A program made the translations under genes and the position numbers. From Oscillospiraceae bacterium (GTDB lineage Bacteria; Bacillota; Clostridia; Oscillospirales; Oscillospiraceae): DNA of 64,000 bases. The notes under the pieces were generated by a model. The model worked only from the letters and a program-made list of their open reading frames with translations. It was not told the DNA's origin and did not search any database. Below are positions 34,622 through 43,088 of this stretch, one piece after another (positions within the stretch are counted from its first letter, which is position 1; each line of letters starts with the position of its first letter). The stretch covers positions 62,001-126,000 of the forward strand of contig SVMD01000002.1 of NCBI GenBank assembly GCA_015067615.1. The letters are read 5' to 3'.

Positions 34622-35278
34622 TTATGCATCCAGCTTGCGCAGCTTCTTCTCATCCGTAATGTCCACGGTGCCCCGGGTGAGCTTTACCATGCCCTCGCTC
34701 TGGAACCAGCGCAGCATCCGGGTGACCACCTCCCGGGCGGTGCCCATGTGGTTGGCAATCTTCTCGTGGGTGATCTTCAGGGAATTGGTACCCTCCACAG
34801 CGGACTCCTCCAGCAAAAACCGGGCCAGCCGCTTGTCGAAGCTCTTCCACATGATCTGCTCCATGAGCCACATGACCTCGGACAGGTGATTGGTGATCAG
34901 GTTGTGGGAGTAGTTTGCCACCGGCAGGCTCTCGTCCATGAGATTCTGGTAGAGGCACGCGGGGATCACATAAATTTCGCTGTCCTTTTCCGCCTCGATG
35001 AACACGGCGAACTGCATATTGCTCATGACGCAGGAGGCGGAGAACAGGCAGATATCCATCTCAAAAAACCGGCTGATGGTGATCTCCCGGCCTTCCTCCG
35101 AGAGCATATAGGCCCGGAGCTGACCGGATTTCACCAGCAGCAGGCCCAGGCAGTCGGGGCCGCCGTCATGAAGCAGCGTGCCGCCGCTGACGGTGTGCAG
35201 AATGGTGGTGGACGCGATCCGCTGCTGCTGGGCAGGGGTCAGCTTGTCCCAGATGGGGAAGTAATTGGCAATGTCCAT
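34622..35278 (-). CDS. Crp/Fnr family transcriptional regulator (1)
   Basis: 218 aa. N-terminal cyclic-nucleotide-binding-like beta roll (about 20-130), dimer helix, then a winged helix with ITHEKIANHMGTAREVVTRML as recognition region. There is no N-terminal Fe-S cysteine cluster of the FNR kind, though several cysteines lie in the sensor domain. RBS ggagg precedes ATG. It is divergent from the rubredoxin gene over 144 bases, so it may control it. Confidence 0.92.
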   Translation of the reverse strand: MDIANYFPIWDKLTPAQQQRIASTTILHTVSGGTLLHDGGPDCLGLLLVKSGQLRAYMLSEEGREITISRFFEMDICLFSASCVMSNMQFAVFIEAEKDSEIYVIPACLYQNLMDESLPVANYSHNLITNHLSEVMWLMEQIMWKSFDKRLARFLLEESAVEGTNSLKITHEKIANHMGTAREVVTRMLRWFQSEGMVKLTRGTVDITDEKKLRKLDA

Positions 35279-35301
35279 GGCGCAGGCCTCCTTTTGTGTT
35301 C

Positions 35302-35330
35302 AGTATAACTTTATTTTCGCCCTAAGTCAA
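35302..35330 (-). promoter_or_regulatory. Promoter of Crp/Fnr gene (1)
   Basis: Minus strand TTGACT (35325-35330), 17-base spacer, TATACT (35302-35307). Confidence 0.75.
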
Positions 35331-35337
35331 TTCCTTG

Positions 35338-35378
35338 GTGAGAAAGTCACGGAAGGATGGGGTATAGGGTGGTATAAT
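35338..35378 (+). promoter_or_regulatory. Rubredoxin promoter with possible Crp/Fnr site
   Basis: -10 TATAAT (35373-35378), no -35. GTGA-N5-TCAC (35338-35350) is centred about 41 bases before the expected start, the class II activator position. It is one base short of the usual N6 spacing. Confidence 0.4.
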
Positions 35379-35422
35379 TAAGTCATCCTAAAGAAAAGCA
35401 AATCGAAATGGAGGAAAACACT

Positions 35423-35578
35423 ATGAAATATGTCTGCGACGTCTGCGGTTGGGAATACGACGAGGAGCTGGGCTACCCCGAGGGCGGCATTGCCCCCGGC
35501 ACCAAATGGGAGGATGTGCCCGAGGATTTCCAGTGCCCCCTGTGCTATGTGGGCAAGGAAGAATTCTCCGCCGAGTAA
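35423..35578 (+). CDS. Rubredoxin
   Basis: 51 aa, one iron site: Cys5-x2-Cys8 (CDVCGWEY) and Cys38-x2-Cys41 (CPLCYVGK), with GGIAPGTKWEDVPEDFQ between. A small electron carrier, often for peroxide or superoxide reductases in anaerobes. RBS ggagg (35410-35414) precedes the ATG. Monocistronic, divergent from a Crp/Fnr regulator. Confidence 0.96.
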   Translation: MKYVCDVCGWEYDEELGYPEGGIAPGTKWEDVPEDFQCPLCYVGKEEFSAE

Positions 35579-35592
35579 GCAATCAAACAGAG

Positions 35593-35616
35593 GGCCCCGC
35601 TCACAGGAGCGGGGCC
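35593..35616. terminator. Terminator between rubredoxin and Crp/Fnr gene (2)
   Basis: 10-bp arms ggccccgctc/gagcggggcc with acag loop, ttt following. Shared by convergent genes. Confidence 0.85.
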
Positions 35617-35620
35617 TTTA

Positions 35621-36247
35621 TCATTGTGTCCGCAGTGTATAATGGCCCTTCCCGGTTTTGCTCAGGATGCCCCGTTCCGTCAGGTCCTTCAGCACCCGCT
35701 GAAGCTGCCGGCGGCTGTAATTTAGGTGGAACGCCGTTTCACTGACATTGCGGATGGTGTGGTCCGGGCAGCGCCACTTCAGGTACGCCAGCAGCGCATC
35801 TTCCGCACTGGTGCCGTCCAGCCGGATGTGCATGGACATGGTCATCCGCTGAGCCATGGTGTCCAGCAGGAACCGGAGAAACCGGTTGTCGTTTTCCAGG
35901 GTTTTCCGCAGGGGTTCCAGGGGCAGCTCCACCGCCCGGACGGTCTCTATGACTTCCTGATATCGGCCCACCGGATTCCGGCCGCAGAAGGCCAGGTCCC
36001 CCATGAACCCAAAGCCGTTGCAGTGGGCGATGAGGTAGGGATCGCCGTTTTCCTGGATGGCGTAGTGGTCAAAGATTCCCTCCACGATGAATTTGATGCT
36101 CTCATCCATGGGGTGCACCACATTGATCATCTCCCCCGGGGCGTATTCGTAAAGCCGGAAGGGCAGGTCCCGGGTATCGAAGAAGGATTGGATGTGATAT
36201 TTTCTCAGGTAGTGGGAAAGCAGCTTCGGATCCTGGAGCTCCCGCAT
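35621..36247 (-). CDS. Crp/Fnr family transcriptional regulator (2)
   Basis: 208 aa. Sensor beta roll (about 15-125) with PGEMINVVHPMDESIKFIVEG, then a winged helix with VSETAFHLNYSRRQLQRVLKDL. It lacks the Fe-S cysteine set of FNR, and the ligand is unknown. RBS aaaggactga before ATG. A TGTGC-N6-TCACA palindrome in the 97-base divergent gap to the symporter gene is its likely target. Confidence 0.92.
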   Translation of the reverse strand: MRELQDPKLLSHYLRKYHIQSFFDTRDLPFRLYEYAPGEMINVVHPMDESIKFIVEGIFDHYAIQENGDPYLIAHCNGFGFMGDLAFCGRNPVGRYQEVIETVRAVELPLEPLRKTLENDNRFLRFLLDTMAQRMTMSMHIRLDGTSAEDALLAYLKWRCPDHTIRNVSETAFHLNYSRRQLQRVLKDLTERGILSKTGKGHYTLRTQ

Positions 36248-36272
36248 AAAATCAGTCCTTTTTTCTTTTCAT

Positions 36273-36288
36273 TGTGCCATATGTCACA
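36273..36288. promoter_or_regulatory. Crp-family operator
   Basis: TGTGCCATATGTCACA, one mismatch from TGTGA-N6-TCACA. The centre (36280.5) is 41.5 bases before the start expected from the -10 TATGAT at 36310-36315. This is the class II activation position for the symporter gene. Confidence 0.7.
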
Positions 36289-36309
36289 ACAAAATGCAAG
36301 GACCTGTGC

Positions 36310-36315
36310 TATGAT
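36310..36315 (+). promoter_or_regulatory. -10 element of the symporter gene
   Basis: TATGAT 30 bases before the start codon. The -35 region overlaps the Crp-type palindrome and has no consensus hexamer, as expected of an activator-dependent promoter. Confidence 0.55.
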
Positions 36316-36344
36316 ACTCTGGATAATTTCTCTGGAGGGATACC

Positions 36345-37721
36345 ATGTCCGAAAATACGAATCCCCTGACCCTGAAGCACCGCCTGGGTTATGCCCTGGG
36401 TGACTTCGGCGGCTGCATGACCTTCTCCCTGATGAGTGCCTTCATGACCCGCTACTATGTGAACGTGGCCCTGATGGATACCGCTGTCATCGCAGCCATG
36501 ACCCTGATCTGGAAGATCTTTGACGCACTGAGCAATCCCGTCATCGGCGTGATGATGGACAAGTCCTTTGCCAAAAAACAGTCCCGGGGCGGTAAATTCC
36601 GGCCCTGGATCCTGCGGATGGCGCCCCTCACCGGTTTTTCCGCCATTCTGGTGTTCACGGCCCCCGGCTGGGTCACCGGCATGTCCCGGCTGGTGGTGGC
36701 CTTCGTGACCTACCTGATGTACGAAGTGTTCTACGCCATGCACAATATCTCCCTGGGCGGCCTGATCTCCGCCATGGCCACCAATGACGCGGAGCGGGCC
36801 GAGCTGTCCTCCGCCCGGGGCATCGGCGGCATGCTGGGCATCATCATTCCCCAGATGACCTTCCCGGCCATCATCTCCCTGTTCGAAAGCTCCCCCGCCC
36901 TGGGCTATGGCATGGGCGTCACCGTCTGCGCCATCATCGGCTTTATCTGCTGCGCCGGCTGCTACTTCTTCACGGAGGAGCGCAATATCAGTCAGCAGAA
37001 GGTGGGCGCACCTCCCATCCGGATCACCGACATTCTGGAGGTATTCCGGGTGAACCGGGCCTTTGTGGCTCTGTGCCTCCATGGTCTGCTGTCCGGCATT
37101 CTGATGAGTGTGGGCGGCGCTCTGGGCACTTATATGTACGCCGATGTGCTGGGCAGTCTGGCTCTGATGAGCGTGGGCTCCATGATCGGCATGCCGGTGA
37201 GCCTGGTGTGCATGTCGGTGGTGCCAAAGCTGACCCGAAAGGTGGGCATGCAGAAGGTGCTGCGGGGCAGTCTGCTGATCGGCTGCGGACTGTATGTGGG
37301 CCTGTTCGCGCTGCATATCACCACTGATATCAATGTCTGGGTCCATATCGCAATCAATGCCCTGGCCTCCGGTATTTCCGGCCTGAGCAATATGATGCAG
37401 TGGGGCATGCTGTCCGAGGCCATTGAGTACAACGAATATCTCACCGGCAAGCGTACCGAGGGCTCCATCAACGGCACCTTCAATATGCTCCGCCGCCTGG
37501 GCCAGGGCCTGGGCTCCTCCTTCGGCGTGGCCATGCTGGGTCTCATCGGCTACGATGCCACCGCCTCCGTCCAGACCGGCAGCACCATTCTGGGTATCCG
37601 GGTGCTGTGCCTGCTGTTCCCGGCCCTCTGTGCCGTGGGCAGCTGGGTGGTGTTCCGCTTCGTCTGGAATATCACCCCGGAGCTGCGGGCGGAAATGGCC
37701 CGCAAGCGCGCGGAAATCTGA
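36345..37721 (+). CDS. GPH-family (glycoside-pentoside-hexuronide) cation symporter
   Basis: 458 aa, twelve membrane helices. Family marks: KHRLGYALGDFGGCMTFSL at the N terminus, DALSNPVIGVMMDKS in loop 2-3, KFRPWIL and the late YNEYLTGKRTEGSINGTF. It likely imports a sugar or glycoside with Na+ or H+; the substrate is not readable. RBS tggaggga precedes ATG. It is divergent from a Crp/Fnr regulator and followed by a terminator. Confidence 0.92.
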   Translation: MSENTNPLTLKHRLGYALGDFGGCMTFSLMSAFMTRYYVNVALMDTAVIAAMTLIWKIFDALSNPVIGVMMDKSFAKKQSRGGKFRPWILRMAPLTGFSAILVFTAPGWVTGMSRLVVAFVTYLMYEVFYAMHNISLGGLISAMATNDAERAELSSARGIGGMLGIIIPQMTFPAIISLFESSPALGYGMGVTVCAIIGFICCAGCYFFTEERNISQQKVGAPPIRITDILEVFRVNRAFVALCLHGLLSGILMSVGGALGTYMYADVLGSLALMSVGSMIGMPVSLVCMSVVPKLTRKVGMQKVLRGSLLIGCGLYVGLFALHITTDINVWVHIAINALASGISGLSNMMQWGMLSEAIEYNEYLTGKRTEGSINGTFNMLRRLGQGLGSSFGVAMLGLIGYDATASVQTGSTILGIRVLCLLFPALCAVGSWVVFRFVWNITPELRAEMARKRAEI

Positions 37722-37815
37722 TTTTTTCGGCAAAGGCCCGGCCTCCCGCCGGTTCCCCTCCGAAATGAAGGAACCGGAGTGCCATTGGGGAGGCTCCGCC
37801 AATGCAATAACAAAG

Positions 37816-37841
37816 GCCCCGCCGGTATTTTCCGGCGGGGC
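37816..37841 (+). terminator. Terminator after the symporter gene
   Basis: 10-bp arms gccccgccgg/ccggcggggc, loop tatttt; no long T tract. Confidence 0.7.
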
Positions 37842-37947
37842 AATTGTCCGACAGCACATGGTCCATGTGATATATCAACGGATTTTTCTTTACTTTTCCC
37901 CCATTTGTGCTACCATAGGGAAAGAAAAAGACACGGAGGTCATTTCC

Positions 37948-38709
37948 ATGACACTGACGCCCCAAATGTTTCTGATCATCTGCCCCATGCTGTTTCTGAC
38001 GGGTCTTGTGGACTCCATCGGCGGCGGCGGCGGACTGATCTCCCTGCCTGCCTATCTGCTGGCAGGCGTGCCTGTCCACCAGGCTATCGCCACCAACAAG
38101 CTCTCCTCCGCCTGCGGCACCACCGTCACCACCCTCCGGTTTATCCGCCAGGGCCTGGTGAACTGGAAGATCGCCCTGCCCACCATCGTGTTTGCCATGC
38201 TGGGCTCCTCCCTGGGTGCCAACCTGTCCATGAAGATGGACGAGGGCATCATGGAGAATATCCTCTTCATCGTCCTGCCCGTGGTTGCCATCGTGGTGAT
38301 GAATCCAAAGCTCTTCCGGGACAACGAGGATGCCCAGGTGCAGCTGAACGCCAAGCTCTGGATTACCGCCATCTTAAGCGCCTTCTTCGTGGGCATCTAC
38401 GACGGCTTCTACGGCCCCGGTACCGGCACCTTCCTGATCATCGCCTTTACGGTGTTCGCCAAGATGAATACCCGGGCTGCCAATGCCCAGGCCAAGGTCA
38501 TAAATCTGACCACCAACCTGACCAGCCTGACTATCTTCCTGCTGAACGGCCAGGCCCTGATCCTGCTGGGTCTGGTGGGCGCTGCCTGCAATATGGCAGG
38601 CAATTACATCGGCTCCGGCCTTGCCATGACCAAGGGAAGCAAGGTCACCCGCCCGGTGATCATCCTGGTGCTTGTGCTGCTGTTCCTGAAAGTTCTGGGT
38701 GTGATTTAA
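37948..38709 (+). CDS. TauE/SafE family permease
   Basis: 253 aa, eight membrane helices in two halves; LVDSIGGGGGLISLPAYLLAG in helix 1 (split) and GFYGPGTGTFLIIAF in the second half are the family repeats. Members export sulfite, sulfoacetate or other organic anions; the substrate here is unknown. ATG 37948 has acggaggt 8 bases upstream; the open frame upstream is read through the terminator and is not coding. Confidence 0.92.
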   Translation: MTLTPQMFLIICPMLFLTGLVDSIGGGGGLISLPAYLLAGVPVHQAIATNKLSSACGTTVTTLRFIRQGLVNWKIALPTIVFAMLGSSLGANLSMKMDEGIMENILFIVLPVVAIVVMNPKLFRDNEDAQVQLNAKLWITAILSAFFVGIYDGFYGPGTGTFLIIAFTVFAKMNTRAANAQAKVINLTTNLTSLTIFLLNGQALILLGLVGAACNMAGNYIGSGLAMTKGSKVTRPVIILVLVLLFLKVLGVI

Positions 38710-38723
38710 TTGTAAGAGAGATG

Positions 38724-38744
38724 CCCCGCCTTTTGGCGGGGTTT
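38724..38744 (+). terminator. Terminator after the TauE/SafE gene
   Basis: ccccgcc/ggcgggg with tttt loop, then ttt. Confidence 0.75.
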
Positions 38745-38763
38745 CTGCTTGTTTATGGTAATG

Positions 38764-39039
38764 TAAATTAGCGTTTATATCAGCAGTACCAATCGGTGCA
38801 ACCGGGTTCCGACTACTGTGTCATTGCGAGGAGCAAAGCGACGTGGCAATCTCCAGCACAGAAGAAAAACATAGTGTGCACCAATTAACATCGTACATCC
38901 GGGATTTTCAATGTTAACCAACGCTTTGCCGTACCGAAGTACGGTACAGGAGATTCCCACGGGCCTAAAGGCCCTCGGAATGACACCATTGTCGATAGCT
39001 GAGTGCGTTAACCTAACTTCTGCGTTAAACGATAATTTA
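38764..39039. repeat. Element with type A termini and type B core
   Basis: Termini TAAATTAGCGTTTA (38764-38777) and TAAACGATAATTTA (39026-39039) enclose a B core (gtcattgcgaggagcaaagc ... cctcggaatgac, 38820-38984). The centre gggattttcaatgttaa recurs inverted in the 11.9-12.1 kb element. Confidence 0.92.
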
Positions 39040-39058
39040 TCAGTATAAATTAATAGAA

Positions 39059-39082
39059 AGCCCCGGCCGTATGGCCGGGGCT
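39059..39082. terminator. Terminator of aspS
   Basis: agccccggcc/ggccggggct with loop gtat; on the minus strand followed by ttctattaattt. Confidence 0.78.
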
Positions 39083-39093
39083 GCTGCTGTATC

Positions 39094-40872
39094 TTACAGG
39101 TGTGCTTCGTTGATCAGGATGTGGACATCGTCCAGCTGCTTCTGGGAAACAGTGGTGGGGGCGTCCATCATCAGGTCCTGAGCGGTCTTGTTCATGGGGA
39201 AGGTGATGACCTCACGGATGCTCTCCTCGCCGCACAGCAGCATGACCATGCGGTCGATGCCGGGGGCTGCACCGGCATGGGGAGGTGCGCCGTAGGTGAA
39301 GGCGTTGTACATGGCGGGGAACTTAGCCTTCACGTCCTCTTCACCCAGACCCACCATCTGGAAGGCCTTGACCATGATCTCGGGATCGTGGTTACGGACA
39401 GCGCCGGATGCGCACTCGTAGCCGTTGATGACCAGGTCGTACTGGCTGGCGTTGATGGCCAGGAGCTTCTCGTTGTCACCCTCGGCTTCCAGCAGGGCTT
39501 CCATACCGCCCTTGGGCATGGAGAAGGGATTGTGGCAGAATTCCAGCTGGCCGGACTCCTCGCCCATCTCGTACATGGGGAAGTCCACGATCCAGCACAT
39601 GGCGTACTGCTTCTCGTCGAAGTGGCCGGGGATCCGCTTGCCCAGCAGGGTGCGGACCACGCCTGCGGTCTTCTGGGCGGTGACCTTCTTGGGGGAAGCG
39701 GCCATGCAGACGAAGCTGCCGGGCTTCAGGTTCAGCTTCTCGGTCAGAGCAGCGGTGTAGTCGGTCAGGAACTTGCTGACGCCGCCGGTGAAGGCGCCGT
39801 TCTCGTCCACCTTGAACCAGCAGACCTTGTTGCCGGTCTGAACTTCCACGTCGGCCAGGAGCTTGTCGATCCACTTGCGGCCCTGGTTGAAGTCGTCCAC
39901 GCTGACCGCCTTGACGACGGCGTTCTGGAAGGGGCCGAAGCCGCAGCCGGCGACCTCAGCGGTGATGTCCTGAACCTCCAGGTCGATACGCAGGTCGGGT
40001 TTGTCGGAGCCGTAGCGGTCCATAGCCTCGTTGAAGGGGATCCGCTGGAAGGGATAGCTGGAGACCCGGTCATACTGGCCGAACTTGATATACAGGGGCT
40101 GCAGCACCTCTTCCAGGGTGGACAGCACATCGTCCTGAGAAGCGAAGGCCATCTCCATATCCAGCTGGTAGAACTCGCCGGGGGTGCGGTCGGCACGGGC
40201 GTCCTCGTCACGGAAGCAGGGTGCGATCTGGAAGTACTTGTCGAAGCCGGAGGTCATCAGCAGCTGCTTGAACTGCTGGGGAGCCTGGGGCAGGGCGTAG
40301 AACTTGCCGGGGTGGTTACGGGCGGGAACCAGGTAGTCACGGGCGCCCTCGGGGGAGGAAGCGGTCAGGATGGGGGTGGTGATCTCCAGGAAGCCCCGCT
40401 CGGTCATGGCAGCCCGGATGGCGGCCACCACCTGGCAGCGCAGGATGATGTTCTTCTTGACGGCTGGGTTCCGCAGGTCCAGGTAGCGGTACTTCAGGCG
40501 GACGTTCTCGTCAGCGTCCCGGGACTTGTAGATCTCGAAGGGCAGCTGGTTGTGGACGCACTTGCCCAGAACCTTGATCTCGGAAGGCACGACTTCGATA
40601 TCGCCGGTAGCCTGCTTGGGGTTCTTGCTCTCGCGCTCCCGGACGATACCGGTGACGGAGATGGTGGACTCCTTGTTCAGGCCCTTGATGCTTGCCATCA
40701 TTTCGGCATTCTCAATGACCACCTGGGTGGTGCCGTAGTAGTCCCGCAGGACCACGAAAGCAAAGTTGGAGCCCACCTCACGGACGTTCTCCATCCAGCC
40801 GACGATGGTGACGTTTTCACCTGCGTTGCACAGCCGCAGCTCGCCGCAGTTATGTGTTCTGGATTGCTTCAT
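39094..40872 (-). CDS. aspS: Aspartyl-tRNA synthetase
   Basis: 592 aa, the bacterial class II type. N-terminal OB anticodon-binding domain (about 1-105), catalytic domain with RYRYLDLR-like KYRYLDLRNP (motif 1 region), motif 2 FRDEDARADRTPGEFYQLD, the bacterial GAD insertion (about 300-420) and motif 3 GIDRMVML. It charges tRNA-Asp. ATG 40872 (MKQSRTHNCGEL) has agagga 8 bases upstream. No T-box is visible in the short leader. Confidence 0.97.
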   Translation of the reverse strand: MKQSRTHNCGELRLCNAGENVTIVGWMENVREVGSNFAFVVLRDYYGTTQVVIENAEMMASIKGLNKESTISVTGIVRERESKNPKQATGDIEVVPSEIKVLGKCVHNQLPFEIYKSRDADENVRLKYRYLDLRNPAVKKNIILRCQVVAAIRAAMTERGFLEITTPILTASSPEGARDYLVPARNHPGKFYALPQAPQQFKQLLMTSGFDKYFQIAPCFRDEDARADRTPGEFYQLDMEMAFASQDDVLSTLEEVLQPLYIKFGQYDRVSSYPFQRIPFNEAMDRYGSDKPDLRIDLEVQDITAEVAGCGFGPFQNAVVKAVSVDDFNQGRKWIDKLLADVEVQTGNKVCWFKVDENGAFTGGVSKFLTDYTAALTEKLNLKPGSFVCMAASPKKVTAQKTAGVVRTLLGKRIPGHFDEKQYAMCWIVDFPMYEMGEESGQLEFCHNPFSMPKGGMEALLEAEGDNEKLLAINASQYDLVINGYECASGAVRNHDPEIMVKAFQMVGLGEEDVKAKFPAMYNAFTYGAPPHAGAAPGIDRMVMLLCGEESIREVITFPMNKTAQDLMMDAPTTVSQKQLDDVHILINEAHL

Positions 40873-40909
40873 AAGAAAAATCCTCTCTTGCTTTATATTT
40901 AACCTGTAC

Positions 40910-40938
40910 ATTATTTCACAAACACAAGAAAAAGTCAA
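40910..40938 (-). promoter_or_regulatory. aspS promoter
   Basis: Minus strand TTGACT (40933-40938), 17-base spacer, AATAAT (40910-40915). Confidence 0.65.
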
Positions 40939-41045
40939 TGATTTGCGGATATTTTCACTGGAATTTTATCGCCGGGGAGCTGTGGACGGATCATTTTCGG
41001 CCGGATGGCGGCCGGATTCAGCATGGCGAAATATCCAAATTTCTA

Positions 41046-41074
41046 TTGCGTATTTTAGGAATATCCGCTATGAT
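41046..41074 (+). promoter_or_regulatory. Promoter of the ParB-BMP / phosphoesterase unit
   Basis: TTGCGT (41046-41051), 17-base spacer, TATGAT (41069-41074), 38 bases before the start codon. Confidence 0.7.
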
Positions 41075-41111
41075 ATAAGCGTGAAAGAATCTTTACAGGA
41101 GGTTTCGCGCT

Positions 41112-43088
41112 ATGCTCAGTGTGGAAGCAACTGAAGAATATACCCTTGCGGTAAAGCAGGGAAAAGCAGAAGTGAAGGAACTGACCGCCGCCGGAAAGGA
41201 CCCCCATCCGGCAGTGCTGGATGATATTTTGGGAGAAACCGCCTACGACACCGCCAAGGAGGTGGGCCTGGTGGAGATCCCTGTGGAGCGGATCCTGGGC
41301 ACCAAGTCCGCCGGACGGATCACCGCCTTCTCCGCCTCCTTTCTGCCCCTTTTGGGTGAGGAATCGGAATTTGCCACCAAGTGGAAGCTCCTCTGCTCCG
41401 ACCATTTAAGCGACGAGGGCATCCGGGAGCCCATTGAGTGCTTTGAATACCTGGGCAATTTCTACGTCCAGGAGGGCAACAAGCGGGTCTCCGTCCTGCG
41501 TTATTTCGGTGCCGCCCGGATCCCCGGCAATGTGAAGCGGATCCTGCCCGCCAAAAGCGACGACCCGGCGGTGAAGGCCTACTACGAATTTTTGGACTAT
41601 TACAAGGCAAGCAAGCTCTACATCCCCCGGTTCACCCGGCCCGGTGACTACGGAAAATTTTTGAAAGCCCTGGGCAAAAAGCCCGACGAGAGCTGGTCCG
41701 AGGACGAGCGCAGGACCTTTAACGCCCGGTTCCACTATTTTTCCGATGCCTTTGCGGGCATGAAGGCCCGGCCGGGGACCGTGACCGCCGAGGAGGCGCT
41801 GCTGCTGTGGCTGCAGCTGTACAGCTATGAGGACCTGGGCAAATTCTCCTCCGCGGAGCTGCAGAAGACCCTGGATGATCTGACCTTCGACGTGGTCACC
41901 GCCACCTACGAAAGCACGGTGCAGGTGGAGACCAAGACCAAGGAAAGCCCCAAGGCAAGCCTGCTGACCCGGATCATCACCCCGGACACCATCCAGGTGG
42001 CCTTTGTCCACCAGCTGACCACCGCTGCCAGCGCCTGGGTCCTGGGCCATGAGGAGGGCCGGAAATATATCGAGTCCGTGTTTGGGGACAAGGTGATCTG
42101 CCGCAGCTATTTCGGCGCCGATACCCTGGCCCTGGGCGAGGAGAAAATCGAGGAGGCCGTGAAGGACGGCGCAACGGTGATCTTCACCACCTCCCCCATG
42201 CTCAGCCGGGCATCCTTGAAGCTGGCGGTGAAATATCCCAAGGTCCGGATCCTGAACTGCTCCGTCTCCCAGCCCTATTCCTCCATCGTCACCTATTACG
42301 GCCGGATGTACGAGGCCAAATTTATCTCCGGCGCCATTGCCGGTGCCATGGCCCAGAATAACCGGATCGGCTATATCGCCTCTTACCCCATTTTCGGCAC
42401 CATGGCCTCCATCAACGCCTTTGCCCTGGGTGCCCAGCTGACCAATCCCCGGGCCCAGATCGAGCTGCGCTGGTCCTGCTGCGAGGGTACCCCCCAGGCG
42501 GACTTCTTCACCGACGGCATCCGGGTGGTCTCCAACCGCCAGGCCCCCAGCCAGAACAAGATGTACCTGGAATTCTGCAGCTACGGCACCTACCTGATGG
42601 ACGACCGGGGCGGCCTGGTACCCCTGGGCAGTCCTGTGTGGGTCTGGGGCAAATTCTACGAAAATGTTGTCAATTACTACCTGTCCGGCGGTAAAAAGGA
42701 AAATAAAGACCCCTACAGTGCGGTCAATTACTGGCTGGGCATGGACAGCGGCGTCATCGACATCGAGCTGTCCAGCCGCCTCCCGGCAGGTGTCCGGGCC
42801 CTGGCGGAGATCCTGAGAAAGGATATGATCGCCGGAACCCTGGATCCCTTCGCCCGGAAGATCATCGCCCAGGACGGCACCATCAAAAATGACGGCACCC
42901 AGATCCTGGACGCCAAGGAACGGCTCAAAATGGACTGGCTCTGCGAAAACGTCATTGGCGAGATCCCTACCTTCGACCAGATTCTGCCCATGTCCCGGAC
43001 CATGGTCCGGGAGCTGGGCGTATACCGGGATTCCATTCCCGCCGCAAAGGAGGTGCCCCAGCGTGAAGCTTTTGATCGTCTCCGATGA
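41112..43088 (+). CDS. ParB-like plus BMP (purine-nucleoside-binding) domain fusion protein
   Basis: 658 aa. Residues about 50-150 look like a ParB/sulfiredoxin-type fold: VEIPVERILGTKSAGRI, EGIREPIECFEYLG and YVQEGNKRVSVLR with the GNKR signature at 122-125. A helical linker follows, then a BMP/Med-type periplasmic-binding domain (about 285-600: VAFVHQLTTAASAW, GATVIFTTSPML, IGYIASYPIFGTMASINAFA). There is no signal peptide or lipobox, so the ligand-binding domain is cytoplasmic. Strong aggaggt site 9 bases before ATG. It overlaps the phosphoesterase gene by 26 bases. It probably senses a nucleoside-like ligand inside the cell; this is inference. Confidence 0.82.
   Translation: MLSVEATEEYTLAVKQGKAEVKELTAAGKDPHPAVLDDILGETAYDTAKEVGLVEIPVERILGTKSAGRITAFSASFLPLLGEESEFATKWKLLCSDHLSDEGIREPIECFEYLGNFYVQEGNKRVSVLRYFGAARIPGNVKRILPAKSDDPAVKAYYEFLDYYKASKLYIPRFTRPGDYGKFLKALGKKPDESWSEDERRTFNARFHYFSDAFAGMKARPGTVTAEEALLLWLQLYSYEDLGKFSSAELQKTLDDLTFDVVTATYESTVQVETKTKESPKASLLTRIITPDTIQVAFVHQLTTAASAWVLGHEEGRKYIESVFGDKVICRSYFGADTLALGEEKIEEAVKDGATVIFTTSPMLSRASLKLAVKYPKVRILNCSVSQPYSSIVTYYGRMYEAKFISGAIAGAMAQNNRIGYIASYPIFGTMASINAFALGAQLTNPRAQIELRWSCCEGTPQADFFTDGIRVVSNRQAPSQNKMYLEFCSYGTYLMDDRGGLVPLGSPVWVWGKFYENVVNYYLSGGKKENKDPYSAVNYWLGMDSGVIDIELSSRLPAGVRALAEILRKDMIAGTLDPFARKIIAQDGTIKNDGTQILDAKERLKMDWLCENVIGEIPTFDQILPMSRTMVRELGVYRDSIPAAKEVPQREAFDRLR

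Noticed and set aside
36309..37859. 516-codon frame opposite the GPH symporter gene
   Set aside because: Antisense shadow rich in His, Gln and Gly; the plus-strand gene is well supported.
37423..37947. N-terminal extension of the TauE/SafE protein
   Set aside because: The extended frame runs antiframe through the symporter gene and through a terminator; ATG 37948 has a strong RBS.
40873..41111. Possible T-box upstream of aspS
   Set aside because: The leader between the putative promoter and the start is only about 35 bases and has no T-box sequence or terminator hairpin.
42889..43062. N-terminal extension of the phosphoesterase
   Set aside because: This part is another frame of the ParB-BMP gene; GTG 43063 with aaaggaggt gives the normal family start KLLIVSD.
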